Under the pieces are notes generated by a model. It had not been told where the DNA came from and did not search any database. It saw nothing but the letters and a program-made list of their open reading frames with translations. Below are positions 29,319 to 42,800 of a stretch of DNA of 64,000 bases, in pieces (the first letter of the stretch is position 1; each line of letters starts with the position of its first letter). Source of the stretch: Amblyornis subalaris (lineage: Eukaryota; Chordata; Aves; Passeriformes; Ptilonorhynchidae); assembly GCA_018881555.1 (NCBI GenBank), contig JACAXG010000107.1:896406-960405 (forward strand), given 5' to 3'. The position numbers and the translations under genes were made by a program.

Positions 29319-29842
29319 TGTCCTGGTTTCAGCTTGGATAGGGTTAATTTTTATACTAGTAGCTGGTACAATGCTATGTTTTGGATTTAGGATGAGAATA
29401 ATGTTGATAACACACTGAAGTCCCAGTTGTGGCTAAGCAGGGTTTACATGAACTCACAAAGACTTTTCAGTTTCTCAGACCTCCCCACCAGCAATNAGAC
29501 TTGGGGGGCAGAGGAAGCTGGGAGGGGACACAGCAGGGACAGCCTACCCCANCCNGCCAAAGGGATATTCCACACTGTATGGTGTCGTGCTCAGTGTATA
29601 AACTGTGAGGGGAAAGCTGGTCAGGGGCTGCTGGTCAGGAACTGGCTGGGCATTGGTCAGGTGGTGGTGAGCAATTGCACTGTGCATCGCTTGTTTTCTA
29701 TATTCTAATTCTTTTATCTTTATTACTATAATAATTTTCTGCCCTATTAAACTATTTCAACTTACGAATTTTACTTCCCCCATCCCATTCTGTCCCCCAT
29801 CGCGCTGGGGGCAGAGAGGAAATGAGCAAGCGGGTTAAACCA
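29319..29842 (+). mobile_element. Solo LTR-like element of an avian endogenous retrovirus
   Basis: It begins TGTCCTGGTTTCAG and runs about 524 bp to GGGTTAAACCA, so it has the TG...CA ends of an LTR. The opening, the TTTTGGATTTAGGATGAGAA block, the CTATTAAAC region and the CCCATCGCGCTGGGGGCAGAG block match a family I remember from neoavian genomes, probably ERVL-like or ERVK-like. The 3' end looks shorter than usual between GAGCAAGCGG and GTTAAACCA. No gag, pol or env sequence flanks it on either side, so it is a solo LTR with no coding capacity. I could not identify a clear target-site duplication. Confidence 0.75.
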
Positions 29843-32800
29843 TATTCTCTAAGTTGTTCCTTCGTAGATTTGCAAAGTGACAGATACTATTAAGCTCAGA
29901 CAAGAGAGAAGAGAGAAGCAAGAGATGCACAGGAGCAGTCGCAATGGACGCGCTATTGGCAGGATTATCTTTAGGTCTCGTACATACTCAGCTCAAAAGG
30001 AACACATCTTCCACAAATGTAAACGTTCTCTTCCAGGGTTGCACTTGTTTAACATCCACTGCTGCACATTAGTTGTTCCCCATGTGTTGTAATGACACAG
30101 TGCAGTTAAGCAAACACCACTACTGCACAAGAGGGTCGGTTTAAATACGCACAAATGAATTAAACTAGACATAAGCAGGTTATGAAATAATGAGAGAGTT
30201 GCCAAGAACCAAAGAAGAGATTGAATTTAACCATTATTAAAATGACAAAACTTGGGATCGCCAACTGTAAACAATTTTCATCACCTAATTAAACAGCCCA
30301 TTAGTGTTTTCAAAAGAGATGGCTGGCGGTGGCCACTCAGAAAAACTGTTGACTTTGCAATGGTTTGTGCTCCCAGTTAATGGAGTTGATTTCAAACAAG
30401 CACTTCCCCTGTGCAATTCATTACAATCCCATCAAATCCTCTGTGTAATGCTGTTCACTCTGGAATCAAACCCGAGCCCATAGTGCCCAGCACTGGGGCT
30501 GCACCCGACTGCTGTGCAGCACCAACAACCCTGGGGGTGCACAGAGCACAGGGAGGAGGGGAGAGCACTGCTCAGCACCTCAACAACCCTGCTGGATTAA
30601 GACTGCTTAGTGTGCAGAGGAATAATAATCATACAGAAGCCAGGTTTAAGGGCAGGGAAGAAACAAGGAGCCACCACTACACATTTGATTTTGTTTTCAT
30701 TCTTACACTGAGTTAAATCATACACCTCAAAACAACAAAGCAGAACCTAAAGCATGTTTTACAAAGATGCACCGCCAATAAAAAATGAAAATCCCTAGAT
30801 AAAGGTAAATTTCTATAAAGATTTTCTAGTTGAGTCCCCACTGACAGGGCATTTTGCAGTCATGAAGGATACTCCTGTCCAAAGTTTCTCAGAAGTCTCT
30901 AACCATCCACCGGCATCAACTTAGAATCAATCACAGAACTGTTTTGGTATGAAAGAACCTTAAAGCTCGAGTTCAATCCCTCTGCCATGGGCAGGGGCAC
31001 ATTCCACCAGACCAGGTTGCTCAGAGCCCCATCCACCCTGGCCATGAACACTTCCAGGGATGGGGCATCCATAACTTTGGACCACCTGTTTCAGTGCCTC
31101 ACCACCCTCACAGTAAAGAGCTTCTTTCTAACATCTAATCTAAACTAGTACTCTTTTAGCTTAAGCCATTCCCCCTTTTAGTCCTGTTCAAAGTCCTGCT
31201 CCAGATCTCTCATAGCCCCTTTTGGTACTGAAAGGTGCTAGAAGGTCTCCCTGGAGCCTCCCCCTCTCCAGGCTGAACAATTCCAACTCTCTCAGCCTGT
31301 CTGCTAGTGAAGGGCTTGACCAAGACTCCCTGAGTAAGTGTGCAACTGCATTCACCTGCTGAAGCGATTCACTAAATGCTTCAGTGTGATTGTGGCAGAA
31401 AACTTAAACACTGCAATTCCCTTCTGTGCCACCACCCACCTATGCCAGGAAAGATGAACAGAGCAAGATCTGCCTGTGGCTTGAACAAGGTATTGTGAAA
31501 GTTCCCTGGCTGTCCACAGAGAACAAAAAATTAAAGAGGGTGAAGATTTGTTGAACTGTTCTAAATTATTGTGAGTCATTGTTTAGAACAAGCTTCTTCC
31601 TGTCTTTATCTCTCTTAAATAGAACTGTATCTGAAAATATATTTGTTTATGCAAATTGGACATCCTTCTCCTATTTGAATTAGCACCATAAGTACATTCT
31701 GTATCAGTGCAGACATACTCGATGTATTTAATGTCAACACTACTAGCAATGATGGAGATTGGAAATACTGCTCTGCTTGTTGGCCCTGGAATAAATTTGC
31801 CAAACAGAATCATTGTAGCTCTAGAGTTTAAATTAACGCAAGCAACACTGTTATCAGTCGTCTTTAGCCTGCCACTCTTAGCTTCGAACAGAAACATTTA
31901 GGAATAGGAAGCATTACATCTGGCTACAGCTGCATATTACATGGTCCATTGAGAGTTAGATGCTGATGGCTGAACTGAATAACAAACAGCTGGGTATAAA
32001 TGCAAAGATCAGGGAATCATAAGAAAATGCTTGTATAGTATCTTTGAAGCCTCAAACACAATGATGCTGTATTAGTGCTATTAGCATCACAGAATGGAAT
32101 AGCCTGAGGATCAGTGTTCAGCTCCTCAGTGTGGGGAGGCAGCAACTTTCAGGCAGGTAGCAGCAGACTCCTTTCTGACTACTGTAATATTTATATTCAA
32201 ACAGTGTATTTTATTAAAAAGTTGGTTGTGAAACTAACATCAATCCTGTCTGCAGTGCCAGGCAAAAGTCAGCCTGCCTCATGACTTATGGGACATACTT
32301 CCTCTCCATCCTTGGGACAGTCCTGAGAATCTTTTAAAATTAACAAACNTATTTTCAGTGCCATTGGAAATTTATGATACAAATATCTGAAATGGGACAA
32401 GCTTGATTCAATGCAGGCACAAGTCAATTTACTGAAAATTATGTTTTGCTCCCCCATAGGTCTGAAAATGGCCAAGAAGGAAAACCAAGTGGCAGAGTTT
32501 TGGTGTGGCTACAGTGATGGGTCTTCTCAACTGTCCTTGACGTGTTCCCAAAAGCACAAGCTGCTGTGCAATCCTTGCAACTCAGCAGCCTCCAGTGGAA
32601 GAGGATTTTATTTTTAAGATACAGAACAAATCAGTGTTATTCTATTAAATTTACTATACAGACTGCACGTTGTCAGGAGTGACACTAGACGCGACTGTCT
32701 GGCCTACAAAGAAACAGTACAGAAAGCATCAAAAGACCTCTCGAAGGCAACTGAAGAACAAAGACAAAAAAACCTGAGTGTGGCAGAAGACCTAAAAATT

Positions 32801-33417
32801 GTTACTAATTGGCATAAGGGAAGAAAAAATAGCTTGTAGTCCCTTTTATAAATAGACTTCTTGTTCAGTAAGTGAATGTGAGTAGTCTGGACTTGTAAAA
32901 CCTAGAAACCTGTTTTCCTGCCTGATGAGACATCCTGCAGCTCAAAGGGCACTTTCTTAACTCTTGTCCATCTGTACCAGAATTAGCAGGGAGGGGAAGG
33001 CCTGGGGAAGGGGATAAGTACCCAAGCTGAGTGAATATAGGTATATAATAAAGGCAAATGAAGAGCACCTCTCCTTGTAGCTCCTCTCAACAGAGCATGT
33101 GTCTCTGTACCGAAGGTCTTCAGTGAACATTCCTGTCTCAGGAAGATGGCCACTCACATTTCTTAAGTAGCTTAATGTCAAAGAGATCTCCCCAAAGACT
33201 TCCTGAAAGCCCAAGGAGACATAGTTTTGATTCATCACGAAAGACTGAACAGGCTTGTGACTACTTTTTGGATTCCGACGAGAAACAAATATTCGGGAGG
33301 ATGATGGAGATGATTTGTTGAGCAAACGTAATGCTGGGTGATGTTACAAACAGAGAAAGAAAACACATTTCTAGCCTGCCACAGTTAAGATGGCAGACTT
33401 ATGATGAAGAAGAAAAA
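29843..33417. other. CELF2 intron between the LTR and the microsatellite
   Basis: Besides the CR1 at 30922-31312, the stretch 30240-30420 is notable: it has CACCTAATTAAACAGCCCAT and CCAGTTAATGG motifs, no repeat signature and a conserved-element look. No exon was found. Confidence 0.6.
30922..31312 (-). mobile_element. CR1 LINE 3' fragment, diverged
   Basis: The minus-oriented CR1 tail starts at a degraded 3' end (TAGAATCAATCACAGAAC). It continues through the TGCCATGGGCAGGGGCAC, CCAGGGATGGGGCATCCA, CACCCTCACAGTAAAGA and CTCCAGGCTGAACAA blocks. It is more diverged at its 3' repeat than the other copies, which suggests an older insertion. It is 5'-truncated and in the same orientation as CELF2. 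Confidence 0.9.
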
Positions 33418-33516
33418 GAAAGAAAGAAAGAAAGAAAGGAAGGAAGGAAGGAAGGAAGGAAGGAAGGAAGGAAGGAAGGAAGGAAGGAAGGAAGGAAGGA
33501 AGGAAGGAAGGAAGGA
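33418..33516 (+). repeat. Compound tetranucleotide microsatellite (GAAA)n(GGAA)n
   Basis: About five GAAA units (33418-33437) pass directly into about twenty perfect GGAA units (33438-33516). It is all-purine on the plus strand. It lies in the CELF2 intron and is not part of a recognisable transposon. The open frame through it is only repeat translation. Confidence 0.97.
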
Positions 33517-36500
33517 TTTTTAAAGGGAAATGGATAGCTATACAGACAAGCCATGGTTCTTGAACCTCAGAGATGACAGAAAAGGTGTGAGGTGACATGG
33601 TGGAGAAGAACACCATGTATAAGAAGCAGGCAGAAAACACAGAACTTTGCATCTTGACAGAAATGCATCATAAAAATAAAAGCAAAGTGGGTTATCTTCA
33701 CTAATTGGAATACCAGCACCCTTTTATCTGTCTGGGTCTTGATGCTATTACGTAAGGAGAAATTCCCACCACGATGCCAAAGACCAAAGCGGGTTTAACT
33801 TCAGCAAAGAAAGTTGCTTCAGTTGCTCTACTGGAAACAGCCTCTGCCAATGTTGAAGACAGCTCTGAGAATTCAGGAGCATTAAAGAGGCTAATGTACT
33901 TGAGCTTTGTTCTAATTACTTTTCTTAATAAGTTTTGCTGGACCACTAAGAATAGATGCTGTCCTGGGAACTCCAGCACTCAATCACCACAGTGTTCTGT
34001 GCATAACTTGCAGCAATCAGGGAGCAGAACTTGGAGGCAGAATTACCAACTTGGGCAGCAACTGCATAAAGTATGTGGATCTAGTTGCCCTTATAGTCAC
34101 CTGCCTGCAATATGAAGTTGCCCAGAGCCCTTTCTACATAAAGTTAGATGGTCATAAACAGATATGTAATAAGACCCATACTATTTCATCGAAGTTATTT
34201 TTAAAATTGATTTTAAGAATAACTGTGAACCTAGGAAGAGCAACGAATTATAACTTTAGAATATAGAATTATAGCCTTTAGAATAATAAAAAACAACCAG
34301 TTTGAAAGGAAAGCAGTGAATATACACTAATTTTAGTCCAGACTATTTGTGCTTCTAACAATAAATTCACTGTCCCACATTCATGCATTTATTCTCATGG
34401 ATTTATAGGCATTCAGGACCATCCCTTATTTATCTATTTATTAGCATTGATGTGATCATTCAACACCTCTATGCACACTCCTCGATGCAGTAAATCACAG
34501 AACCAATAACTGCATGTGCCTTTCTACTCAAATGCCTTTATCTCCCTGGTATCAGAGAGAAACTTCACTTTCAGAGAACATTCAAATGCCCCACTTATTG
34601 GAGGGAAAGCCCCACTCAAAAGTGAATTTCCTAAGAAGGAAATGAATGCATGGGTGTTATGAACACAGGTGATTGATACACTATGATTCCATCAATTTCT
34701 ACTCTAAAAAGCATACTACAGGAGATCAGGAGTAGCTGCCTCCACCTGGAAGCTTTCATTTGAGTTTCCAGTGCTTGTTTTACACAGAAAAATCAATGAT
34801 GTGTATTCTCCTTTCCACTTCGGGTTCTTCAGCTACTGGAATGAAGATGGTAACACTTTGATGTAGGGAAGAGGTGCTTTAGTGAGATGTGCAGTTTGAG
34901 CAGCAACACTAAAACTCCTTGATGTCCAGGAGAACATCATGAAAACTGCACTTTCAGTACTACTGTTTTCCTCCTGAAAAACATGGCTGTTCCACAGCAT
35001 GGTTTAATAGGAAGTTTCAAGACCCATGTTATGATCTGTCTAATAAATCTTTTAATGTTGCCACCAATTGTGAATAAAACATCCAATCCATGAAAATATT
35101 GTAAATAAGCAAACAGACTAATTACTCCAACTTTATTTATACTGATCTGAATTACAAATTTTAGTTTGACTAGTTTCAATGGCAAACTAGTAGAAGTAAC
35201 AGCACTAGCTTGATTATCAAAAGGCCTTAATTTTCAGTGAAAAATACTCTACTGCAGGCTAGCAGTGCTAGTTTCCTGTATCTGAAAGCTACGGTACTGG
35301 GCCTTATAGTTTGATTTTTATAAGCCTTATAATGAGGGTGGAGAGGATATACATTCCATTCTTCAGCTGCATTTTCGTTCCACAAAGACTGCAATTTTCA
35401 GTCTCTTGAAAATGTAATTATAGATAATGTTTGCATCAGTGGCAAGAACACAATGAGCACATGGGGCATGAAAACTCCACTCAAATCACATCCTCTTAGG
35501 TTACGAAGCTTGTCTTCTGCCAAGAGTGGAGGCATTTCAACAAGCTAATGTTCAGTATGAAAAGGATTGTGGTTTATACTAACCCATACATACATTCTGC
35601 TTTTACTTTTCCCATTATTCTACTCTTTGCATAGGGAACCTAAATAAACCAGAACAAAGATTAACTGGAGTTACTCCAAAAATCTGAGGTCTATAAAAAA
35701 ATTTGAAATACATTAGCTAAAAATGTAGAGGTGTACCAGTACACCTTGTTCAAATGACCATGCCTTTTGCACTTGCAAAAGTAAATCAAGATCAAACCAA
35801 AACTATAGAAAGTGAAAAGATATCAAGGTTGCATGGGGGGAAGTCACTTTGAGACAANCTACCAGGTTCAGGCTAGAAATGAGACTGAAGGCTGCTTCAA
35901 AGCCAACATGATCATGAATTTCAGGAAGAGAAATCAAGCATTTGATTCAGTAGAAGATCCAGCAGAGTAAATTATTTTAGGGTAAAATGAAACATATGTA
36001 TCTGATATTAAAAAAAAGAAATCTGTATCAGAGCAGTTCTGCTTCATGTAAGTTAATCATTTCCTAAGCAAAAATGATTTGTGCTTCTATATTCAGCATC
36101 TGCCTCAGTAGTAAACCAGAACCAGCCTGAGACATAAGTGATCTTGATGCTACTGTGGTGCTACTTTCAACGTATCCATCCCTTGGAGTGCACTGAGCTC
36201 CTTGACTACGAAAATTAACCTGCTTTCTAAACAAGGCTTTACACACAGAAAGAAGNGGATGCATAGCTGCACATCGGGACAAAGAACCTACACAGTATCC
36301 CCAAATCCCACAGGTATGAGGGCAGGCAGACCCAGAGCTTGTTGCCACAGAATAGTCCAACCAGCACAAAGGGACGAGAACAGAGGGCAGTCAGGCAGCA
36401 GAGAACCTCCTCTCTCTAAAGCCCACAATTTAACTGCAAGTCTTTTGATGTCATTAAACATACCATCGTAACAGATCAAGATGACTTTTCTAAAAGAATT

Positions 36501-36578
36501 AAGAAAAAAAAAAGGCTAAATTAACACCTTAAAGCCCTGAAGGCAAATCAGGATAACCACACAATAGATTGTTATCAG

Positions 36579-36618
36579 CCATAACTTTCTCTCCATTTCC
36601 ATAACTTTCTCTCCATTT
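36579..36618 (+). repeat. Perfect 20-bp tandem duplication
   Basis: The unit starting CCATAACTTT and ending CTCCATTT occurs twice back to back with no mismatch (36579-36598 and 36599-36618). Identity of the two copies suggests a recent slippage event. Confidence 0.95.
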
Positions 36619-36853
36619 CATAGAGCACTGTGATTCTTAGCACTAGGAGCCAGCACTTGCACTAATTGTGAGTCCTAGCATGCAGCTACCAAAATACTTG
36701 TCTTCCAGCAACCCCGGGGAGAAGCACACAGTTGTGTTTCATAAGCAAAGAGGAGAATCAGACTTAAGCTCTTGTCACACTGAATATGTCCAATCAACAT
36801 AAATTCTTTGTCTTTATTTGTTCGCGGTGCGTTTGGATCACAGATACAGAGCG

Positions 36854-36867
36854 CTTTGAAATCAAAG
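36854..36867. promoter_or_regulatory. Paired TCF/LEF-like motifs, inverted
   Basis: CTTTGA, AA, TCAAAG form a perfect 14-bp palindrome made of two head-opposed HMG-box (TCF/LEF) core motifs. It lies in a stretch (36820-36940) that has few repeats and looks like possible conserved non-coding DNA. Binding is inferred from the motif only. Confidence 0.35.
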
Positions 36868-39800
36868 GGAGTCTGCCCATCGACTCAACAAGCTTTGGAT
36901 TCAGTCCTTAATTTATTTATAACAACCAGTCTTTCTGGAACCTGAATATTTGAGCTGATTCTAAACCACTCATGTTCATTGAGTTTTACCACCAGTTCTA
37001 TTGCATAAAAAGCCAAGCGCTTAGAGAAAAGGCTGTAATCTCCTCAGGCCTCCGTGTCTTCCTGCTGCATCACCTGCCTTGGTGCTGCATATACTTACTG
37101 TGAAGGGGAATGCTGTTAATAATNAAAGTTTCACCTAGACACCTCAATGTTGAAGAAACTGCTCACACGCAAAGTCCGCCAAAGCCATAATTTAGGAGGA
37201 TTGCTTAAAATTTGATTAAATTTAAGTCCTATTGAGTCTAACCGGGTCTTCTCTCAATGCTCAATATTCCTGGCTGAAACTCCCCAGCTTGTCACATGGA
37301 ATTAACAGATGCCCTTGAGAAAGGCATATTACGTAGATCCACAGTGATTTGCATTGGGTAAGTAGGGCAACTCGTGGTTGTGGAAAAAAAAGAAAACAAC
37401 ATGATAGTATTGTATTTGGTTCACAACCGTAGTACAAGACCACTTAAAAAACAGAGCTGGGAGAACCTACTAAAACATCCACTACAAAAATGCAAGGAAA
37501 ACTACTATACTTTGTCAAGCAACATTTTTATTAAGACAACAGATCCCCAGAAGACCTAGAAAATCATAGTGAGGGCTGATAATTCCACTCTGCTCTGTCA
37601 ATGAGCACAGACCATAAAGGGTGGTCATGCTCTCAGGGATTTTCAAAACGTGAGTCACTAGCTGGATAGTAAGACTATAAAATCATTAAGCACTTCAGAT
37701 CTAAATTCTAGGTGGTTCTCCGAGTTCAATAGGTTTCTCTTACTTATCNAAGAAGGAAGAAAACAAAGTACATGTTTTGCAGATGTTTATAGGAGCTTCT
37801 TCCACCAGAGAAGCAGGGAAGGAATCACAGAGGTGCTTTTTGGATATTGACTGGATGGTGATAAAGCAGAGCACAGCAGGATAGTTCTTAACTCACAAGG
37901 TAGGAAAGGGCAGGGAANGCTTCTTGCTTGCAACATGGATCAGAGCATGCTGAAGGCTCCCAGCATTTTAAACAAACATAAGCAGGGCAAATTGCATATT
38001 TCAGGGACAGAGAAAAATACGGCATGAAGTGGTACGAGACTGGAGAAAGTGTCTCAGCTATGTTAATGGGTTTTTAAAGTGCTACATGCTAAGCTTTTTC
38101 ACTGATAAAAAAAAAAATCCAGCTAGATCTATGAGGGTTTTCTTTATTTACAGCATATTATAGAATTGAATAAAAAGGCTTTGTTTGCTGGTTCTTGGCA
38201 ATGTGATTATTTGCTGTTAAATATTTACACCTTTTTTTTTGCCCAAAGAATTTTGGGAAAGTAGAGGGAAGTTGATTTATTTCNTTCTAAGTTTCCACGA
38301 AGCCTTCCAGGTTCACGTCCAGAAATTATCAGCAGCAATTTTGCATTTTCGGGGATTTGGGGCTTTGCTGAGCTTAAAAATAAAACCTTCACTCCTGTTA
38401 ACACAAATGATGCTCGACTTTTTAAATATAACATTAATTTTAAATGATTATTTTCTCTGCTAAGTAATCCTGAATTTGCATCTTTTATGAAAGCCTTGCC
38501 TAAATACATACCTTTTTCTGCTCCACAATATTCATTTTACCCAGAGGCCTGGCATCTCTCAGCTCCAAATTCACTCTATATACGTGGCTTCAAACCAAGC
38601 AGGAAAATCAGAGGCCNGACTGGCTGAAGTCAGCAGCAGTCCTCTCCACTGCCTTTCCCACTTGAGAAGAAATGGGGAGCCCAGGGGTGGTCAGAGACNT
38701 TCAAATCCTCTGAAGGCCAGCAAAGAAAAGAAGTCTGAGCATCCCCTGATGTGGAGGTGAGGACACAGGGAGCAAAGAGGCACAGAATCAGCCAAATAGT
38801 CTCCAGCTCCTGCAGAGCTTCCAGGTAGCAATATGGGCATCTGAGCAAGCTGAAAATTGTTCCTTTCTGAATTCCAGCATGTATCTCTGGCTACTATCGG
38901 CCTGCTGTTCATCAGCACAGGCACACTGGCAGCAACAAGGCTGCTGCAGGACCTTTCCCCAAATCCGATAAACTGCACAAGCAGGGAGAAGAAGAAATGA
39001 CCTGAAGGAGCCTGGAATAATACTTTGGAAACACAGAGATCAGCCATTGCTCTCGAAGACTTCTTGGGCCACATCAAACCTTGTAAGCAATACTTCTGGC
39101 TGTAAAACAGGTCTCGCTCCTCTGTGGGCGTTTGTTTCAAAGGAAGGCTTTGCATGGGACATTGAAGAGTTGTTGCTGTCTTACTTTCCAGTGACAATTA
39201 NAATCCTGTGTCAACATCCCTATGGCCACATTGCAACACCCACTGCCCCAAAATACCCAGAATCCGACCCTAAGCCATTATGTTCTACAAAACATACTAA
39301 AAGCATATACAAAGCTTCATCCTATTCCGTGAAATACCCCAGGAACAGCATAGACATGAGAATGTAGGAAGATACTAAAACTCTGAGCTTTTCCTCTTCT
39401 ACACAGCCTTGTCTTGAAGGCANATAAACATGGTCTAGCAAGTGAGATACTGGGCTGCACTTAGGCGACAATGAAATCAGGCAAACCCAATTGTTTTAAA
39501 AATGTGTAATATAGTGCTGGACTTTCTTTGACTATATTGGAGCACAGTTATGAAGCTGCTGCATTAACTCCTTTCTCCACAGACAGCAAACCAACTTAAA
39601 AGGTAAAGTTGTACTCTGTCTTCTGCAGCCAAACAACAGAGATGTCTGTGAAAGCTGAGAGCCCTCAGGCATCAAGGTGAATCCTTCTCTCCGGCAAAGG
39701 GGAAAAGATTTGGCAAGAACAGAAGAACCCCCCTGCCCCAGCCTGAGATGTGTGAATGTCCCTCAAAAGAACACCTGCCTAACTAANACTGACTTATCTT

Positions 39801-42800
39801 CCACTTCATCATCAAGACAGCAACTCTGCTGGCAAGGTAGAACAGCACCTGAAGAGTTATTTGCCTCATGTTTCCATGCTGGAGTTCACTCTGAGGCGAG
39901 CAATGAGAAAAAAGGCTGCAAAAACCACGTACACGAACTGCAATTCATCGTTCAGAGCTGGACAGCCTGGCACGGGATGCAAAGCCCAACATTATGCATT
40001 CCTCATTCAAGCCAAGCTCCTGGAAACCCATCGGAAGTTTGGCTTGAACACNGACTGCAGGCTATAGTTGGTAATAAAACATCAGATAATAGTGCTTTAC
40101 GTGTCCAGAGAGGTTCTCTTTTTCTAAGAATTGCTTCACTTGTCATTGATTTTTCCACATCCTGCAAAATTAAATGCTAATTTTATTCCTTCCTCTTCCC
40201 CCTGGTCCCCTCCCACTCAATACTGATCTCCAGAAGGAGCTGGCAACACTCAACCTGCCAGAAAAAGCCAGTGCACACCTTGCAATCCTAAAAATTCAGT
40301 GCTTCGAGGAAGAAGTTGCAAGACATGGGTCAATTTAGGACAAGGGGAATGACTTCTGCATTTTTTTTTCCTCGAGAGATCATCTAAACCTGTGGTTTTT
40401 CTTTAATTCAGCATTTCTGGTTTTGTGGTCAAATCTCTGAATATCTCCCCAATCAAGATATTTTCAGNAATCAATTTTAAAGACTAAATGAATACCTAAA
40501 GGGATAGTCACTGGGATTTCCTGAACTTTTTTTCCTCTCTTTTTTTTCCATTTTGTTTGTTGGTTTGTTTTTTGTTTTGGACAGCAGGGGTTAAATGTAG
40601 TTTGGATAGGGCCATTAGAATATGAAAAATTGGTTTCNGAGCAATAAGATCTTGGAAAAAGAAATTAAACTGAAGGAAGAAAAAATATGAAAGTTTATGT
40701 ACTGACTAATGAAATTATCAGCTTTTCTATATGTTAATAGAGAGACACTGCAGATAAAATGAAAGATTATTCCCCTGGAAGACCCAACAAGGGGATCAAG
40801 TTCACTAAAGGTCATGGTGAAACCAAGATAAGCCGTAGCCATCTCACTTGCAATTTCTAGAGCATCTTGTATGAGAACCAGGTATAGAATAGGGTTTTCT
40901 TTAAGTGATAGCCACTGGGCATGGAGTGTGTTTGACAACATTTCAAAGTCCTAATGCTNGTTCTACATTCCATCTGTGGTAAAATATAAAAAAAATACAA
41001 AAGCATTTATTGATAAAGGGCAGAACCAGATGTCTCTCTCACTAGCAATGAATTGCAGGCGAAGGCTCACAGAGCCAAGCAATTGATTGAGCCAGGAAAA
41101 AAAAAATAAAGAGAAGAAGGGAATAGATCACTTGATGTTGTAGATTTTCAAATGCAGTTATCCTCTCCCAGAAGCTAATAATTTTCAGCTACCAGGTCTG
41201 TTTCAGGCAAATGAAGTGCACTTATCTCACACTAGGCCAGGCACCATCACTGGACCAAGTGCCCCTGGAGTCAACAACACAAGTGGTGGGTCAAGCAAGC
41301 TGTGGATGTTTGGGATTTTCTGCATCTCTGAGCAATTTAGTGGTGCAAAGCTTTTGAGGACCAAGAAATGGGTAGAGTGCTTACATATTAAGCAAGAAGA
41401 CAGTCTCATGCCTTTGGATTAGGAAGATGACAGATTTTCATTATTTTTCAGGGTTATGAAACAAAAGATAGCCCTTGTCAGCTGTGACTTGCAATCAGAT
41501 TGGAACTGCTTCAAAGCACATANGATGTAGGAATGGAGTACAAGGAAAAGCACAGNACAACCTGGGACAGAAGGAGTCTTGGTCCTCCTGTCATGGAGGT
41601 ATCCAGCTACCCACACCAGCTAAGTGGCGTTTGTGTCTGGACATCCCTCCCAAAATCTCCACTCTTTTCTAGGGGAGAGTACATNTGAGCAGAAAGAAAC
41701 CGAAAAATTTGCAAATTAGTGTTGCAATGAATTGCTACCTATGACTGCTGGGCCACTNTCAGGCTTTTCTGTCAGGACTACATTTTCTTTGTGATGCTAA
41801 CCCACACGGAAAAAAGAAAACAACAATAATAATAAAAATAAAAATCAGTAGATCACTAACGCTATTTTCTTGAAAGAGCAATAGCTACATCTCTGGGAGA
41901 ATCATGGTTGCAAGATCTAAAACCTCTGGGTAAGATCCACAGAGCAATTTAAGAAATGAACAGGGATGTGGAAAAACATAAAACAAAACACTCAGGTTGC
42001 TGTTGTTGTTTCCCTGGCAAACCTGAAGCGGCTCACTATGCACAGGCTGAGGGAAAACANGAATTCCCTGCATGGTTCTCTGCAGAGCCCATCCCTGATG
42101 CAGTGGGGAGAGGGGTGAGCTGGGCATGGTGTCTCCTTCCAGAGGGACCTGGACACAGCTCTCTGCTTCCAGACCAGCCTGGGCAGAAGTGGGCAGNAGC
42201 ANCTCCCTTCCAGCCTAANCCAGGCAGGAGGGCTGGTGCACTAAGTCTCTCCATGGTACAGAGCCCTAACTCCTCAGCTGTGACTGATATGCTGCCCCTG
42301 ANAATAAGTGATGGGTAAACTCACAAAATATTACTCAGGAGGCTGATGCAGGGTCTTTCCCACAGCTCCTACACCAATGTTTCTTTCGGAGCAATGCTTT
42401 TGAACTTGGCTTTAAGTATTGCCCCCATTTGGCAGGCGAGGGAGAAGCTGTCCCAGGGCAGAGAGCAGACTCCAGATACTCAGCCTTCTTCAGCTGAGTC
42501 GTAAGAGGCAAGAGAGCGCAGCTGTTCTCATCCATATAAACTATTTTTTTATAGTTGTGTAAATCNAAAGGAAAAAAAAATCACCAAACAGGCACTATTG
42601 GTACAGTAGGCAACTCCTTTGTGAATTGGCTCATTTAGGCATTCATTTAAATACAGTAATTAAGATTTAACACAAAACAGAAGCTGCTTTCAGATGTCAT
42701 TTTGAAGGCCAGATGATCTCCTCTTTATTAATATTATAATTTTAAACTATTGTCAGCTGAATTTTCAAGAATCAAGCTGTGAGCAAAGAGAATACACTAC

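Noticed and set aside
33331..33652. Open frames with KEGRKEGRKE or FLPSFLPSFL repeats
   Set aside because: These are translations of the GGAA/TTCC microsatellite on each strand, not a repeat protein.
39677..40180. A 167-codon plus-strand open frame, overlapped by a second frame
   Set aside because: Contains N bases, has no domain and is overlapped by another equally plausible random frame.
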